A DNA stretch of 54,187 nucleotides from Bacteroidaceae bacterium (lineage in GTDB: Bacteria; Bacteroidota; Bacteroidia; Bacteroidales; Bacteroidaceae): positions 1 through 54,187 of the forward strand of contig JAFRQD010000003.1 of assembly GCA_017428785.1 (NCBI GenBank). Reading direction: 5' to 3'. The translations under genes and the position numbers were made by a program. A model generated the notes under the pieces. The model did no database searches and was not told the DNA's origin. It saw only the letters and a program-made list of their open reading frames with translations. Shown piece after piece: positions 8,547-17,871 of the stretch. Each line of letters begins with the position of its first letter. Position 1 is the stretch's first letter.

Positions 8547-11543
8547 ATGAAAAAACTCCTTCTCTTCAGCTTCCTGCTGCTCTCTTCCCTCAGCATGATG
8601 GCAGATGCAAGCGTGACAAACACTTATGTGGAAAACCCCGATTTCGAGGCAAGGTTTGCCGGATGGATCAACAACGGCTTCTATTATCAGGTCAACCAGA
8701 GTTTCGGCAAGAAACACGGCAAGGTGTATATGGAAAGATGGGTGTCGTCGGGCAGCAAGCTCCCCAATGTGGAGATATGCCAGGACCTGTATCTCCCCGT
8801 CGGGACATACAAGCTGACGGCCGGTTGCCAGAACATCCAGCAGTCGGGGCAGATAGCAGAATGCAAAGGCGCCGTCCTGTATGCTAACGACGAGTCGGTG
8901 AAGGTAACCGCGAGCAATGACTACAGCGTCACCTTTACCGTGCTGCAAGGCGTGACGCACATCGGTTTCAAGGTGACCTCGACCGACGCGAACTGGGCGG
9001 CCTTCGACAATGTGAGGCTGGTACGCCTCACCACGGACATAGAGGCCGAGCATGCCGAACTGCAGAAACTCATCACGAATGCCGAGGAGGCGCTTGGAGA
9101 TGGTGAAGGCGCCGCCGAGCTCGCCGCCTGCATAAACGAGGCGAAAGCTCTGATAGAGAGCGGAACAGACGAGAACATCGGTGCCCTGGCCAAGCAGCTC
9201 AGCGACCTGACCCTCAACTACCGCATCCTGAACGCTACAGGCACGGCTCCCACGATAACAACCAACCAATATGTTGCGGCCGGAGCCACCATCCTGCTGG
9301 GACGCATGACGCTGAGCAGCTCGTCGAACATCCTGGAGAAAGGCTTCTGCTGGAGCGAGCAGCCGGAACCCACAATCTTCGATAACCGCTCCACCCGCAC
9401 CTTCTCGAGCAATGGCGACATATACCGCATGGAGAAACTCACCCCGGGCACCATGTACTATGTGCGTCCGTATGTCATAACCAAGAAATACAAGCTCACC
9501 TATGGCGACGTGGTGAAGGTGCCTACGCTCCTGAAGGGCGCAGTGACTGCCGATTACGACAACGGCGGCAGCACCGACGAGAACAGCCGCATCTACTCTG
9601 CCATTCAGGAAATCCTGTGGCTCTACAACAACCTCTCCTCCGTCAAGGGCATCAAACTGAGCGTGCACTACGGAGCGCAGACGCAAACGGCCGACTGCTC
9701 CTATGGCGGCTACATGCGTGTAGGCCCCAATGCCTCTTACCAGCAGACGGGCACGGTGCTGCACGAAACCAACCACGGCGTAGGCGTCGGCACGAGCGAT
9801 GTCTGGTGGAACGGCAACTACCGTGCAGATGGGGACAGAGGGAAATGGCTCGGACCGCGTGCCACACAAATGATTCAGTTCCTCAATAAGGACGACGGCG
9901 CCTATATGACGGGCGACAACACGCACATGTGGCCGGTATCGTCGTACAAGGGACTGAACTACGGCATCAACGGCGCTCATGAAGATACCTACAATCCCGA
10001 GAACACGCTGCTCTATTACGGCAATGTCCTCATCACCCACGCTTTGCATCAGGACGGGCTCGTCTGCTCCGAATCGGTGGGATTCGCATCGCCCGCCTAC
10101 ACCTTCGCTCAAGAGGATGAGACGAAATACTACATCAAGACCACCGACGAGACCTTCGGCAACGAGACCTCGTACCTCTATGCCAACGAGGACGGAACGC
10201 TCTCGCAGAAAGCGATGAGCGCGGCTCAGGCACAAGCCGACGACAACTGCGCCTGGAATATCGTCTATACGCCGAAGACGGCCTACTATTCGCTCCGCAA
10301 CGTGGGCACCGGACGCCTGCTGACTTGTTCCAGCCAGCGGTTCCGGACATCAACCCGCACATCACCCTCCACGACGGAACGCGTGCAGCTGCTCCCGTCG
10401 AGAAAGAACTTCGTGAAAGGCCCCCTCAACACCCCGTCGTATTGGATCATCATCGGGAAAACCGCTATGAAGGCAAACAGCCAGACGATAATAGGCGGCG
10501 CGAATTTCGATGCCAACGACGACAACACCAAACAGCACTGGCTTATTCTCACGGCAGAAGAGGTGGCCACCTTCGACAGCTACTGCATCGACAAGGCGAT
10601 GCCCACCCTCGACGAGATACTCTCGGCAGCCAAAGCATCTGTGCAGACCGACGCGCTCCCTCTCTCAGAAGAGATGAGCCTGGAAGCCGCCGCAACGCCC
10701 CTCACAGACCTCATAGCACAAACCGAAGCCGAGAAAGAAGGCTATAGCATCAACGACATAGAGAATGCCATCAGCAACCTCCGCGAAACATTCATCGCCT
10801 ATCTCGGAAACGTGAAACCCGCCTCTGCCACACAGCCCATTCCCGCTACATGGCTCATCGACAACCCCTCTTTCAACGAGAACGCCGACGGATGGACAGG
10901 AGGCCCCGCAAGCATCAGCTCCGGTATCGCCGCATTTTCGCAGACGAAATTCGATACCTATCAAACCATCTCGCCCGAGCTCCCGGCAGGCAACTATGTG
11001 CTCTCCGTAAAAGCCTTCCAGCGCCCCGGAACCTATCAGAACACCTATGCCGACTGGGCTGAGGGCAAGGAAACCGTCAAGGCCCAACTCTATGCCACCT
11101 TCAGCGGGCAGACAGAAGACAGCGGACAGCAGGAGACGCTTCAACAAACCATCCACAACATTTGGGACGGAGCCAGCGAAACGAGAAAGACAGGGCAATG
11201 CTCATTCTACAGCAGCCTGTATATACCCAGCAACGCCGTAGCGGCCAACTCATGGTTTGCCGACGGCTGCTACGAGAATCAGCTGACCATAGGCCTGGCT
11301 GTGCCTTCAACGCTGCTGATTGGCATCAGCTCGCAGGAATACGGCACATCATGGTGGACATGCTTCGACAACTTCGGCCTCCTCTACTACGGCCCCTACG
11401 ATACAGGAACCGGCATCCACGAGATACAAACGCCCATGACGGGCGATTCCGACGCTTGCTACTCGCTCGATGGCCGCCGCGTGAACAAAGCGCAACTGAA
11501 GCACGGCATATATCTCTGGAAAGGGAAAAAGATTCTCTTCTAA
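8547..11543 (+). CDS. Large secreted multidomain protein with an HExxH motif
   Basis: I recognise no named family for the whole protein (998 residues from ATG 8547, chosen because it follows the promoter and starts the signal peptide MKKLLLFSFLLLSSLSMMADA). It opens with a jelly-roll, carbohydrate-binding-like module (YVENPDFEARFAGWINNG), then a helical linker and a fibronectin-like module (EKGFCWSEQPEP, as in other Bacteroidales proteins). Around residues 330-480 is a region with HETNHGVGVGT (H406, E407, H410), a possible zinc-peptidase motif. Next comes a beta-trefoil-like segment, then a second jelly-roll (LIDNPSFNENADGWTGG). It ends in a Prevotella-type tail (YSLDGRRVNKAQLKHGIYLW) that may mark export. 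Peptidase activity on glycoproteins is an inference; the third zinc ligand is not obvious. Confidence 0.8.
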   Translation: MKKLLLFSFLLLSSLSMMADASVTNTYVENPDFEARFAGWINNGFYYQVNQSFGKKHGKVYMERWVSSGSKLPNVEICQDLYLPVGTYKLTAGCQNIQQSGQIAECKGAVLYANDESVKVTASNDYSVTFTVLQGVTHIGFKVTSTDANWAAFDNVRLVRLTTDIEAEHAELQKLITNAEEALGDGEGAAELAACINEAKALIESGTDENIGALAKQLSDLTLNYRILNATGTAPTITTNQYVAAGATILLGRMTLSSSSNILEKGFCWSEQPEPTIFDNRSTRTFSSNGDIYRMEKLTPGTMYYVRPYVITKKYKLTYGDVVKVPTLLKGAVTADYDNGGSTDENSRIYSAIQEILWLYNNLSSVKGIKLSVHYGAQTQTADCSYGGYMRVGPNASYQQTGTVLHETNHGVGVGTSDVWWNGNYRADGDRGKWLGPRATQMIQFLNKDDGAYMTGDNTHMWPVSSYKGLNYGINGAHEDTYNPENTLLYYGNVLITHALHQDGLVCSESVGFASPAYTFAQEDETKYYIKTTDETFGNETSYLYANEDGTLSQKAMSAAQAQADDNCAWNIVYTPKTAYYSLRNVGTGRLLTCSSQRFRTSTRTSPSTTERVQLLPSRKNFVKGPLNTPSYWIIIGKTAMKANSQTIIGGANFDANDDNTKQHWLILTAEEVATFDSYCIDKAMPTLDEILSAAKASVQTDALPLSEEMSLEAAATPLTDLIAQTEAEKEGYSINDIENAISNLRETFIAYLGNVKPASATQPIPATWLIDNPSFNENADGWTGGPASISSGIAAFSQTKFDTYQTISPELPAGNYVLSVKAFQRPGTYQNTYADWAEGKETVKAQLYATFSGQTEDSGQQETLQQTIHNIWDGASETRKTGQCSFYSSLYIPSNAVAANSWFADGCYENQLTIGLAVPSTLLIGISSQEYGTSWWTCFDNFGLLYYGPYDTGTGIHEIQTPMTGDSDACYSLDGRRVNKAQLKHGIYLWKGKKILF

Positions 11544-11586
11544 AGGAAAAAGAACTGTTTTCTTTTCATATTTAAGAATTATGTCG

Positions 11587-11594
11587 TAACTTTG
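11587..11594 (+). promoter_or_regulatory. TAACTTTG -7 box for pgk
   Basis: TCGTAACTTTGC matches the Bacteroidetes -7 consensus, 39 nt before the ATG at 11634. The -33 region is only T-rich. Confidence 0.75.
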
Positions 11595-11633
11595 CAGCCG
11601 AAAAGAACATCAACCCTAAATACATTAATACTT

Positions 11634-12902
11634 ATGACAGTCTCTGATTACAACTTTGCCGGTAAGAAGGCAATCGTGCGCGTTGACTTCAACGTGCCCC
11701 TGAATGAAAATGGTGAGATTACCGACGACACCCGCATCCGCGGTGCCATCCCCACCTTGAAGAAGATTATAGCCGATGGCGGCGCTGCCATCATCATGAG
11801 CCACATGGGCAAGCCAAAAGGTAAGGTGAACCCCAAGCTCTCACTCGGCCAGATACGTGGTGCCGTGGAGAAGGCACTTGGCTGTCCCGTTGCCTTTGCT
11901 CCGGATTGCGCCAAGGCTCAGGACGCAGCTGCTGCCCTCAAGATGGGCGAGGCTCTGCTTCTCGAAAACCTCCGCTACTATCCTGAGGAGGAAGGCAAGC
12001 CCGTAGGCATCGACAAGGAAGACCCCGCTTACGAAGAAGCCAAGAAGGCTATGAAGGCAAGGCAGAAGGAGTTCGCCAAGACTCTGGCAAGCTATGCCGA
12101 CTGCTACGTGATGGACGCCTTCGGAACAGCTCATCGCAAGCACGCCTCTACAGCCGTCATCGCTGATTATTTCGACGCCGACAACAAGATGCTCGGCTTC
12201 CTGATGGAGAAAGAAGTGCAGGCCGTGGACAATGTCCTCTCGAACATCAAGCGTCCCTTCGTTGCCATCATGGGCGGCTCTAAGGTGAGCACCAAGATCG
12301 GCATCATCGAGAACCTGCTCGGCAAGGTGGACAAGCTTATCCTTTGCGGCGGCATGACCTACACATTCATGAAGGCTCATGGCGGTGAGATCGGCAACAG
12401 CATCGTTGAGCTGGACAAGCTCGATGTGGCTCTCGGCGTGGAAGAGATGGCAAAGAAGAACGGCGTGGAGCTCGTTCTGGCAGAGGACAGCGTATGCTGC
12501 ACCGGCTATGACTTCGGCACCTTCAGCGTGAAGCCAGGTGCTGAGGTGAAGACTTTCCCAAGCAACGCCATTGAGGAAGGCTGGGACGGTCTCGACGTAG
12601 GCCCCAAGAGCCAAGCCAAGTTTGCAAAGGCCATCGAGGGTGCAAAGACGATTCTCTGGAATGGCCCTGCAGGTTGCTTTGAGTGCGACGACTTCTGCGC
12701 CGGCAGCCGTGCCGTAGGCGAGGCTGTGGCAAAGGCAACTGCAGAAGGCGCCTTCTCCCTCATCGGCGGCGGCGACAGCGTGGCTTGCGTCCACAAGTTC
12801 GGCCTTGAGGACAAGGTGAGCTACATCTCTACCGGCGGCGGCGCTCTTCTCGAGGCCATCGAAGGCAAGATCCTTCCTGGCGTAGCTGCCATCAAGGGCT
12901 AA
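11634..12902 (+). CDS. pgk: Phosphoglycerate kinase
   Basis: It transfers phosphate between 1,3-bisphosphoglycerate and ADP in glycolysis, in the cytoplasm. The 422-residue length is normal for Bacteroidetes. It shows [20 protein letters not shown] (substrate binding), [10 protein letters not shown], the hinge region, and the nucleotide-binding parts [16 protein letters not shown] and [14 protein letters not shown], followed by [15 protein letters not shown]. The start ATG 11634 gives the conserved [20 protein letters not shown]; an upstream in-frame ATG would fall within the promoter. It is transcribed alone or with the lipoprotein gene 49 nt downstream. Confidence 0.99.
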   Translation: MTVSDYNFAGKKAIVRVDFNVPLNENGEITDDTRIRGAIPTLKKIIADGGAAIIMSHMGKPKGKVNPKLSLGQIRGAVEKALGCPVAFAPDCAKAQDAAAALKMGEALLLENLRYYPEEEGKPVGIDKEDPAYEEAKKAMKARQKEFAKTLASYADCYVMDAFGTAHRKHASTAVIADYFDADNKMLGFLMEKEVQAVDNVLSNIKRPFVAIMGGSKVSTKIGIIENLLGKVDKLILCGGMTYTFMKAHGGEIGNSIVELDKLDVALGVEEMAKKNGVELVLAEDSVCCTGYDFGTFSVKPGAEVKTFPSNAIEEGWDGLDVGPKSQAKFAKAIEGAKTILWNGPAGCFECDDFCAGSRAVGEAVAKATAEGAFSLIGGGDSVACVHKFGLEDKVSYISTGGGALLEAIEGKILPGVAAIKG

Positions 12903-12951
12903 GCTAAAGTAAAAAAAGTGAAAGGTTGAAAAGGTGAAAAAGGAGCGTTCC

Positions 12952-13872
12952 ATGACTAAACGTTATTATTCGTATATCCTTTTTCACCTTTTCCTTTTTT
13001 TTATTATGATGCAGGTTTCCTGTTCTCACAAGCAGGAGGCCGTGCAGTTTGATGCAGACAGCACAGGCATCGACACCACGGTTCTGTGTATCGCCGTGAT
13101 GCCTGCCATGAATTGTCTGCCGGTATATTATGCCGAAAGGAGCGGGCTTGCTGACAGTCTTGGCTTGGAGATGCAGGTGCTTCGCTATCAGGCACAAATG
13201 GATATCGATACGGCGATGATCAACGGCTATGCCGATATCGCCTATACCGACCTGATTCGTAGCGCAAAGCTCAACAAGACAATCTCGGTTACGCCCTTTG
13301 CATCTTGCGACGAACCGCTTTCCCTCATCTCGCTCAAGACGAAGCGTGTGAAGCAAGTCAACCAGATGAAGGAGCAGATGATTGCCGTGAGTCGCCTTTC
13401 TGCAACGGATTATTGGACAGACCGATTGCTCGACAGCACGCGGACAAGCTACGACGACATCTATCGGCCGCAGGTAAACGACGTCCAGCTCCGTGCCGAG
13501 ATGCTGAGGCTGGGCCTCATTGATGCTGCGATGATGGGGGAGCCTTATGCGACTTGGATGACGATGCTTGGGCACAAACGCCTCTTCCAATCGAAGGGCA
13601 AGCAACCGCAGCTCTATGCATGGGCAAACATCTCGGCCACAAAGATGCAGCAGAAAGCTTTCCTCAAAGTGCTTGATGAGGCAATAGAGCGTATGGGAAA
13701 ACTGAGCGAGGCTGACCTCCTGCGCGACATCCTGAAGCAGGAATACCTTTTGCCGCCGGCTTTGGTCGATTCGATGGCGTTGCCACCAGTCAAGCCTGTC
13801 TCGGCCATTCGCACCGCAGATGTAGAGACTGCTGAAGCTTGGCTCAAGAAAAGAACCAGCCACAAAAAGTAA
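12952..13872 (+). CDS. Solute-binding lipoprotein (NMT1/SsuA-like ABC substrate-binding family)
   Basis: This 306-residue protein has a lipoprotein signal (LFHLFLFFIMMQVSC) and reads as a type-2 periplasmic binding protein. IAVMPAMNCLPVYYAERSGL resembles the start of NMT1/THI5-like proteins, followed by GYADIAYTDLIRSA and IDAAMMGEPYATWM. The family binds small molecules such as sulfonates or thiamine precursors for ABC uptake, but no ABC genes are adjacent, so the ligand is unknown. I prefer ATG 12952 over the in-frame GTG at 12934, which adds only KKERS. The spacer after pgk (12905-12950) is a GTGAAA-type microsatellite. A TPR protein gene follows after 29 nt and may be co-transcribed. Confidence 0.75.
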   Translation: MTKRYYSYILFHLFLFFIMMQVSCSHKQEAVQFDADSTGIDTTVLCIAVMPAMNCLPVYYAERSGLADSLGLEMQVLRYQAQMDIDTAMINGYADIAYTDLIRSAKLNKTISVTPFASCDEPLSLISLKTKRVKQVNQMKEQMIAVSRLSATDYWTDRLLDSTRTSYDDIYRPQVNDVQLRAEMLRLGLIDAAMMGEPYATWMTMLGHKRLFQSKGKQPQLYAWANISATKMQQKAFLKVLDEAIERMGKLSEADLLRDILKQEYLLPPALVDSMALPPVKPVSAIRTADVETAEAWLKKRTSHKK

Positions 13873-13901
13873 TTGTCATTCTTCTTCACTCTTCGTTTTC
13901 C

Positions 13902-15938
13902 ATGGTTGACGCCAAGACACTTCGCCTCATCACACAGAATGGCCTGCAGAACTTTGCCGAAGGGCACATCCTGGACGGCATCGCTGCTCTGCGCTCTCTC
14001 CTTCCTTATTGTGATGGGGACACGATTCTTTGTGCCGAGGCTGAGAGCCTGGAGGAGAACTACCATCACATGCTCTCGTTCCTTCGGAAAGGAGGGGACG
14101 ATGAGAAGCGGGGCGAGGTGCAGAAGAGGCTTCAACAAAAAGGCGTTTCCCTTTTGGAACAGGCAAACAGAGCCATTCGCATCAGCCTCGACAGCGACCT
14201 TTATTGCAGGGCTCGGAAGACGGTGTCGCTTGATGCAGACATCCTCGAAACCGACGAAAGACAGGACGATATCTTCGACATGCTGTGGACTTCACCGCTA
14301 TGGACGGCAGGGGACACGGCGCTTTGGTACGACTTTATCCTGAGACAGAGGGACATGGTGCAGCAGCACTTGGCCGGAGCCTTGTTCCTTTCCCTATGGG
14401 AACATTACGATGCAGAGAAGATGCAGCTGTTGAACATGCTGGCTGAAAGCGAGTGCCATCGCACGCACATCTCGGCTGCCTCCTATTTGCTGTTGCTTAG
14501 GCTGCGCCACAAGGAACTGGTGCCCCTGATGCCGCCTTTGCCTACGAGCCTTCTTTCCCGTAAAGGGAGGCGCCTCATTGCTCAGGTGCAGTACGAGTTT
14601 CTGCTGATGCTTGTCTCGGAGAAGGACATGGAGAAGGAGATGAAGGAAGCCGAAGGGCTCACCAACGACCTGCTTTCGGGCAAGCAGACGCTGAATGTGA
14701 GCAACATCAAGGAAATAGTCTCTATGCGCGGACGCTACTTGAGGAACCGTTTGCAGCGAGGGCTCGACATCAATCTTTCCAAGATAGCGCTCCTGCACCA
14801 CTGCCGCTATCTGCGTCGCGTCAGCCATTGGTTCCTGCCTTTCGACAAGACGCATCCCCTCTTCCAGTCGGTCATGATTGACGAGAAAGGCAATGAGAAG
14901 CAGCATCTCTCCACGCTGGTTGACCTCATCATGGATTGCGATGTCGATAAGTTGGCGATGCTCTATCTCGTTTCGAACGACAAGGACTTCTCGAAGGCAG
15001 TGCAGAGGTTGGACGAGCAGGAACTGCCCGACCTCGAGAATGCCGTGATTCCCGAGTACACCATCCGCTTCATCATGCAGGACCTCTATCGCTTCTTCAT
15101 GCATTCTCCCCTGCACTCCCAACTCGTCAACCCTTTCCGAAAGGCTGAGACACTGCTCGACTTCCCGGAAATAGCCACGTTGTTCTTGGCCGATGACTGT
15201 GTGAAATGCTGCGACTTGCTCTTTGAGCTCGGGCGTGACAAGCAGGTCCTCGCCATTCTCGATGACTTGATAAACAGGGAAGGCGCCTCTGCTATGGCCT
15301 TGCTTCTCAAGGGGAAAGCCTTGCGACAGCAGAAGCGTCTTGCCGAAGCCATCAGCTGTGTGCGCAATGCGGAAATGCTGGAGCCGGACAATCCGGACCT
15401 CATCCGTTTCCTCATCGAGTGCTATGTGATGCAGAACCGCTTCGAGGAGGAGCTGGAATACCTGCAGAGGCTGGCCGAGCTCGAACCCGAAAACAATCAT
15501 CTCCCCCGCCTCATTGCTACGGCGATGGACAAGGCAGGCAGGAAGGAGGAGGCCTTGCAGCTCTTCTTCAAGCTGGATTATGAGTTGGCGGAGGACGATG
15601 AGGACCACAAAATCCTTGTTTCCTCCATCGCCGACACTGCGCTGGCCCTCGATAAACTCGACATTGCAGAGCGATACACCGAGAAGGAGCTGGAGCTCTT
15701 CGACGGAAAAAGGTGGGAAGCGCATCTCAGGATGGGACACATCAAACTGCTCGGAAACGACCTGAAAGGCTGCCTCGACCACTACGAACAGTTCGTCAAC
15801 AATTTCGGCGAGCAGTTGGTGCCGGAAAAGAAAGTCGCGCTGGCCAAGTTTGCCGAGAGTTGGGAGATGCTCATCAGCAAAGGCATCAAGAGGCAGGACC
15901 TCCTGCTCATCTACGACATCCTGCTGGGCGACTCATAA
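13902..15938 (+). CDS. TPR-repeat protein of unknown function
   Basis: The protein (678 residues from ATG 13902) has no signal peptide or membrane segment and is mostly helical. Residues near the C-terminal third form clear tetratricopeptide units (ALLLKGKALRQQKRLAEAIS; AEMLEPDNPDLIRFLIECYV; ELEYLQRLAELEPENNHLPR). The N-terminal two thirds are helical but not assignable to a named domain. TPRs usually mediate protein-protein contacts. An upstream in-frame start at 13839 would overlap the preceding lipoprotein gene by 34 nt and adds a low-quality extension, so I reject it. The reading frame is intact and codon use matches the neighbours. Confidence 0.85.
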   Translation: MVDAKTLRLITQNGLQNFAEGHILDGIAALRSLLPYCDGDTILCAEAESLEENYHHMLSFLRKGGDDEKRGEVQKRLQQKGVSLLEQANRAIRISLDSDLYCRARKTVSLDADILETDERQDDIFDMLWTSPLWTAGDTALWYDFILRQRDMVQQHLAGALFLSLWEHYDAEKMQLLNMLAESECHRTHISAASYLLLLRLRHKELVPLMPPLPTSLLSRKGRRLIAQVQYEFLLMLVSEKDMEKEMKEAEGLTNDLLSGKQTLNVSNIKEIVSMRGRYLRNRLQRGLDINLSKIALLHHCRYLRRVSHWFLPFDKTHPLFQSVMIDEKGNEKQHLSTLVDLIMDCDVDKLAMLYLVSNDKDFSKAVQRLDEQELPDLENAVIPEYTIRFIMQDLYRFFMHSPLHSQLVNPFRKAETLLDFPEIATLFLADDCVKCCDLLFELGRDKQVLAILDDLINREGASAMALLLKGKALRQQKRLAEAISCVRNAEMLEPDNPDLIRFLIECYVMQNRFEEELEYLQRLAELEPENNHLPRLIATAMDKAGRKEEALQLFFKLDYELAEDDEDHKILVSSIADTALALDKLDIAERYTEKELELFDGKRWEAHLRMGHIKLLGNDLKGCLDHYEQFVNNFGEQLVPEKKVALAKFAESWEMLISKGIKRQDLLLIYDILLGDS

Positions 15939-15947
15939 TTCCTTTTT

Positions 15948-15987
15948 AGCACCCCTCACATTCCTTGTGGGGGAGGGGTAGGGAAGG
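15948..15987. repeat. Dispersed GC-rich palindrome (intergenic copy)
   Basis: ACCCCTC...GGAGGGGT arms flank a short spacer between the convergent TPR and endonuclease III genes. The position is also suitable for a bidirectional stem-loop at the ends of both transcripts. Confidence 0.65.
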
Positions 15988-16009
15988 GGCAGGAAGCGTT
16001 GCTTCTTCC

Positions 16010-16654
16010 TCACCGCTCCGCCTCTCGCTTTGCTTTGCAGAGATGTGCGAGGCCGCATTTGTCGCACTTCGGCCGCTGGGCTGTGCAGGTGTAGCGGCCG
16101 TGGAGGATGAGCCAATGATGGGCGTCGGGAATCTCTTCTTCTGTGAAATGACGGGTGAGCACCTGCTCGACGGAGAGCGGTGTCTTACAAGAGGATGGCA
16201 CGAGCCCCAGCCGGTGGCTGACACGAAAGACATGGGTATCGACTGCCATCCGTGCCTCGCCCCAAACCACACTCAGCACCACATTCGCTGTCTTGCGGCC
16301 CACTCCGGGCAGCTCGGTCAGTTGCTTCAGGTCCTGCGGCACCTCGCCACCGTATTTCTCCCAAAGCATTCGGGCCATCTCGGCAAGGTGCTTGGCTTTG
16401 TTGTTAGGGTAGGAGACGCTTTTTATGTAGTCGTAAATCACTTCGGGCGTCGCCAGAGCCATCGCCTCGGCGGTAGGATAGTCCTCGAAAAGGCGGGGCG
16501 TGACCTGATTGATGCGTTTGTCGGTGCATTGCGCACTCAGTATGACGACCACGAGCAGCTGGAACGGATTGTCGTAGTGCAACTCCGTCTTGGCCTCCGG
16601 CATTGCCTGCCGGAAGTAAGCCGCCACTTCGCGATATAGCTGTTTGCGAGTCAT
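16010..16654 (-). CDS. nth: Endonuclease III
   Basis: This bifunctional DNA glycosylase/AP lyase removes oxidised pyrimidines during base-excision repair. The 214-residue protein carries the helix-hairpin-helix LPGVGRKTANVVLS with the catalytic lysine K121, the catalytic aspartate D139 in VDTHVFR, and a C-terminal [4Fe-4S] motif C-x6-C-x2-C-x5-C (CTAQRPKCDKCGLAHLC). I chose MTRKQLYREV as start because the upstream in-frame extension is only the translated 22-bp repeat array. It converges on the TPR gene and follows that array on the 5' side. Confidence 0.97.
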   Translation of the reverse strand: MTRKQLYREVAAYFRQAMPEAKTELHYDNPFQLLVVVILSAQCTDKRINQVTPRLFEDYPTAEAMALATPEVIYDYIKSVSYPNNKAKHLAEMARMLWEKYGGEVPQDLKQLTELPGVGRKTANVVLSVVWGEARMAVDTHVFRVSHRLGLVPSSCKTPLSVEQVLTRHFTEEEIPDAHHWLILHGRYTCTAQRPKCDKCGLAHLCKAKREAER

Positions 16655-16707
16655 GTTTTTTCCCTTTTTCTGTGGCTCAAAAAAACGCCTGCAGCGAGGC
16701 TTCAAAA

Positions 16708-16791
16708 CGCCGCCTGCGGCGATTGCCAACGCCGCACGCGGAAATGGCCAACGCCGCACGCGGAAATTGCAATCGCCGCAGGCGGCGTTTT
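16708..16791. repeat. 22-bp tandem palindrome array, CCGC-NN-GCGG family, copy 2
   Basis: Four units begin at 16708, 16730, 16752 and 16774, each CGCCGC-nn-GCGG plus a spacer related to ATTGCCAA. The outer flanks are complementary (AAAACGCC...GGCGTTTT), so the complete array can also fold on itself. The centre dinucleotide varies (CT, AC, AC, AG). Confidence 0.9.
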
Positions 16792-16800
16792 GGGGTTCTG

Positions 16801-17811
16801 CTATCTCTTTATTTTACTGCGACTTACGCCTTCGAAAGTCATCTTGACAGGAGCAATTGTTCCGTCCTCGTTGAAGATGAGCTTGTCGATGCAGGTGACG
16901 CGGTGGTTGCCATCGGTCTCTTCGAGCGGACGGCGGTGGTAGATGATGTAGTACTCGTCCTTGCCAGGCACTTTTATCACGCTGTGATGACCGGCGCCGC
17001 GAGCGATGCTCTCGTCCCTCTGCAGGATCTTGCCCTTGAGTTTGAAGGGGCCGAAAGGACTGTCGCTGATGGCGTAGGCCACACAATAGTCGGGACCGGT
17101 CCATCCGCCCTGGCTCCACATGAAGTAGTACTTGCCGTTTCGCTTCAGCATGAAGGGACCCTCAACGTACTCCTTGCTCGGCGTTATCTCGTGGAACTTC
17201 TGCCCATCTTCCCACGGCACGATGGAAAGGAGGTCGGGGCTCAGCTTGCAGACATTGCAATGCCGCCAGCCGCCGTAGAACATGTAGTATTGTCCGTCGT
17301 CGTCGCGGAAGACAAACTGGTCGATGGGTTGTGCGCCGTTGACTATCTCGTTGATGAGCGGCTTGCCGAGCGCGTCTTTGTAGGGGCCTTCGGGCTTGTC
17401 GCTGACAGCCACGCCGATGCCGCCCACCTCGCCCTCATGTACGTCGTTGCCGCCGAAGAAGAGGTAGAACTTGTTGTTGGCCTCGATGATGGCAGGCGCC
17501 CAAAGCGCTCTGCGAAGCCAAGGAATGTCGGCCTTGGTGATGACGTTCTCGTGCTTTGTCCAGTTCACGAGGTCTTTGCTCGAGAAGGCATCGAAGTGAA
17601 GCTGCTCGTCGTAGGGCGCACTGAATGTCGGGAACACCCAGTACTTGCCGTCCAGCACGGCGCCTTCAGGATCGGCATACCAGCCGGGGAAGATGGGGTT
17701 GCCGCTGGTCTTTTTCTTCTTTGCGTCGGCAGTCGCCTGGATGCAGCACAATGCGAGGATAAGGAGTAAGACTCTGCGTCCCCCTTTAGGGGAAGAACTA
17801 AAAGTTTTCAT
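16801..17811 (-). CDS. Secreted glycoside hydrolase family 43 enzyme
   Basis: GH43 members are five-bladed beta-propeller arabinofuranosidases, xylosidases or galactosidases. The 336-residue protein has a signal peptide (RRVLLLILALCCIQATADA) and the three expected carboxylates: D47 in GWYADPEG (base), D164 in QPIDQFVFRD (pKa modulator) and E217 in YVEGPF (acid). It is a single-domain enzyme with no binding module. The exact substrate cannot be fixed. The first residues SSSPKGGRR come from a copy of the GC-rich palindrome (about 17778-17800). It lies 60 nt after the DUF4468 gene on the same strand, with no other plant-polysaccharide gene nearby. Confidence 0.92.
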   Translation of the reverse strand: MKTFSSSPKGGRRVLLLILALCCIQATADAKKKKTSGNPIFPGWYADPEGAVLDGKYWVFPTFSAPYDEQLHFDAFSSKDLVNWTKHENVITKADIPWLRRALWAPAIIEANNKFYLFFGGNDVHEGEVGGIGVAVSDKPEGPYKDALGKPLINEIVNGAQPIDQFVFRDDDGQYYMFYGGWRHCNVCKLSPDLLSIVPWEDGQKFHEITPSKEYVEGPFMLKRNGKYYFMWSQGGWTGPDYCVAYAISDSPFGPFKLKGKILQRDESIARGAGHHSVIKVPGKDEYYIIYHRRPLEETDGNHRVTCIDKLIFNEDGTIAPVKMTFEGVSRSKIKR

Positions 17812-17870
17812 CTTATTTGATTCTTTCGTTGTTATCTTTTCACAATCCCCCCTAATGGGGACTGGGGATT
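17778..17870. repeat. Two copies of the dispersed GC-rich palindrome around the GH43 start
   Basis: One copy (CCCCCTTTAGGGGAAG, about 17782) is read in frame as the start of the GH43 signal peptide. A second (CCCCCCTAATGGGGAC, about 17846) lies in the 60-nt gap before the DUF4468 gene. Confidence 0.65.
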
Positions 17871-17871
17871 C

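Noticed and set aside
16655-16759. Longer N-terminus for endonuclease III
   Set aside because: It is the translation of the 22-bp array and does not match the family.
16801-17811. GH43 as part of a larger plant-polysaccharide cluster
   Set aside because: No xylan or arabinan genes surround it; its neighbours are DUF4468 and endonuclease III.
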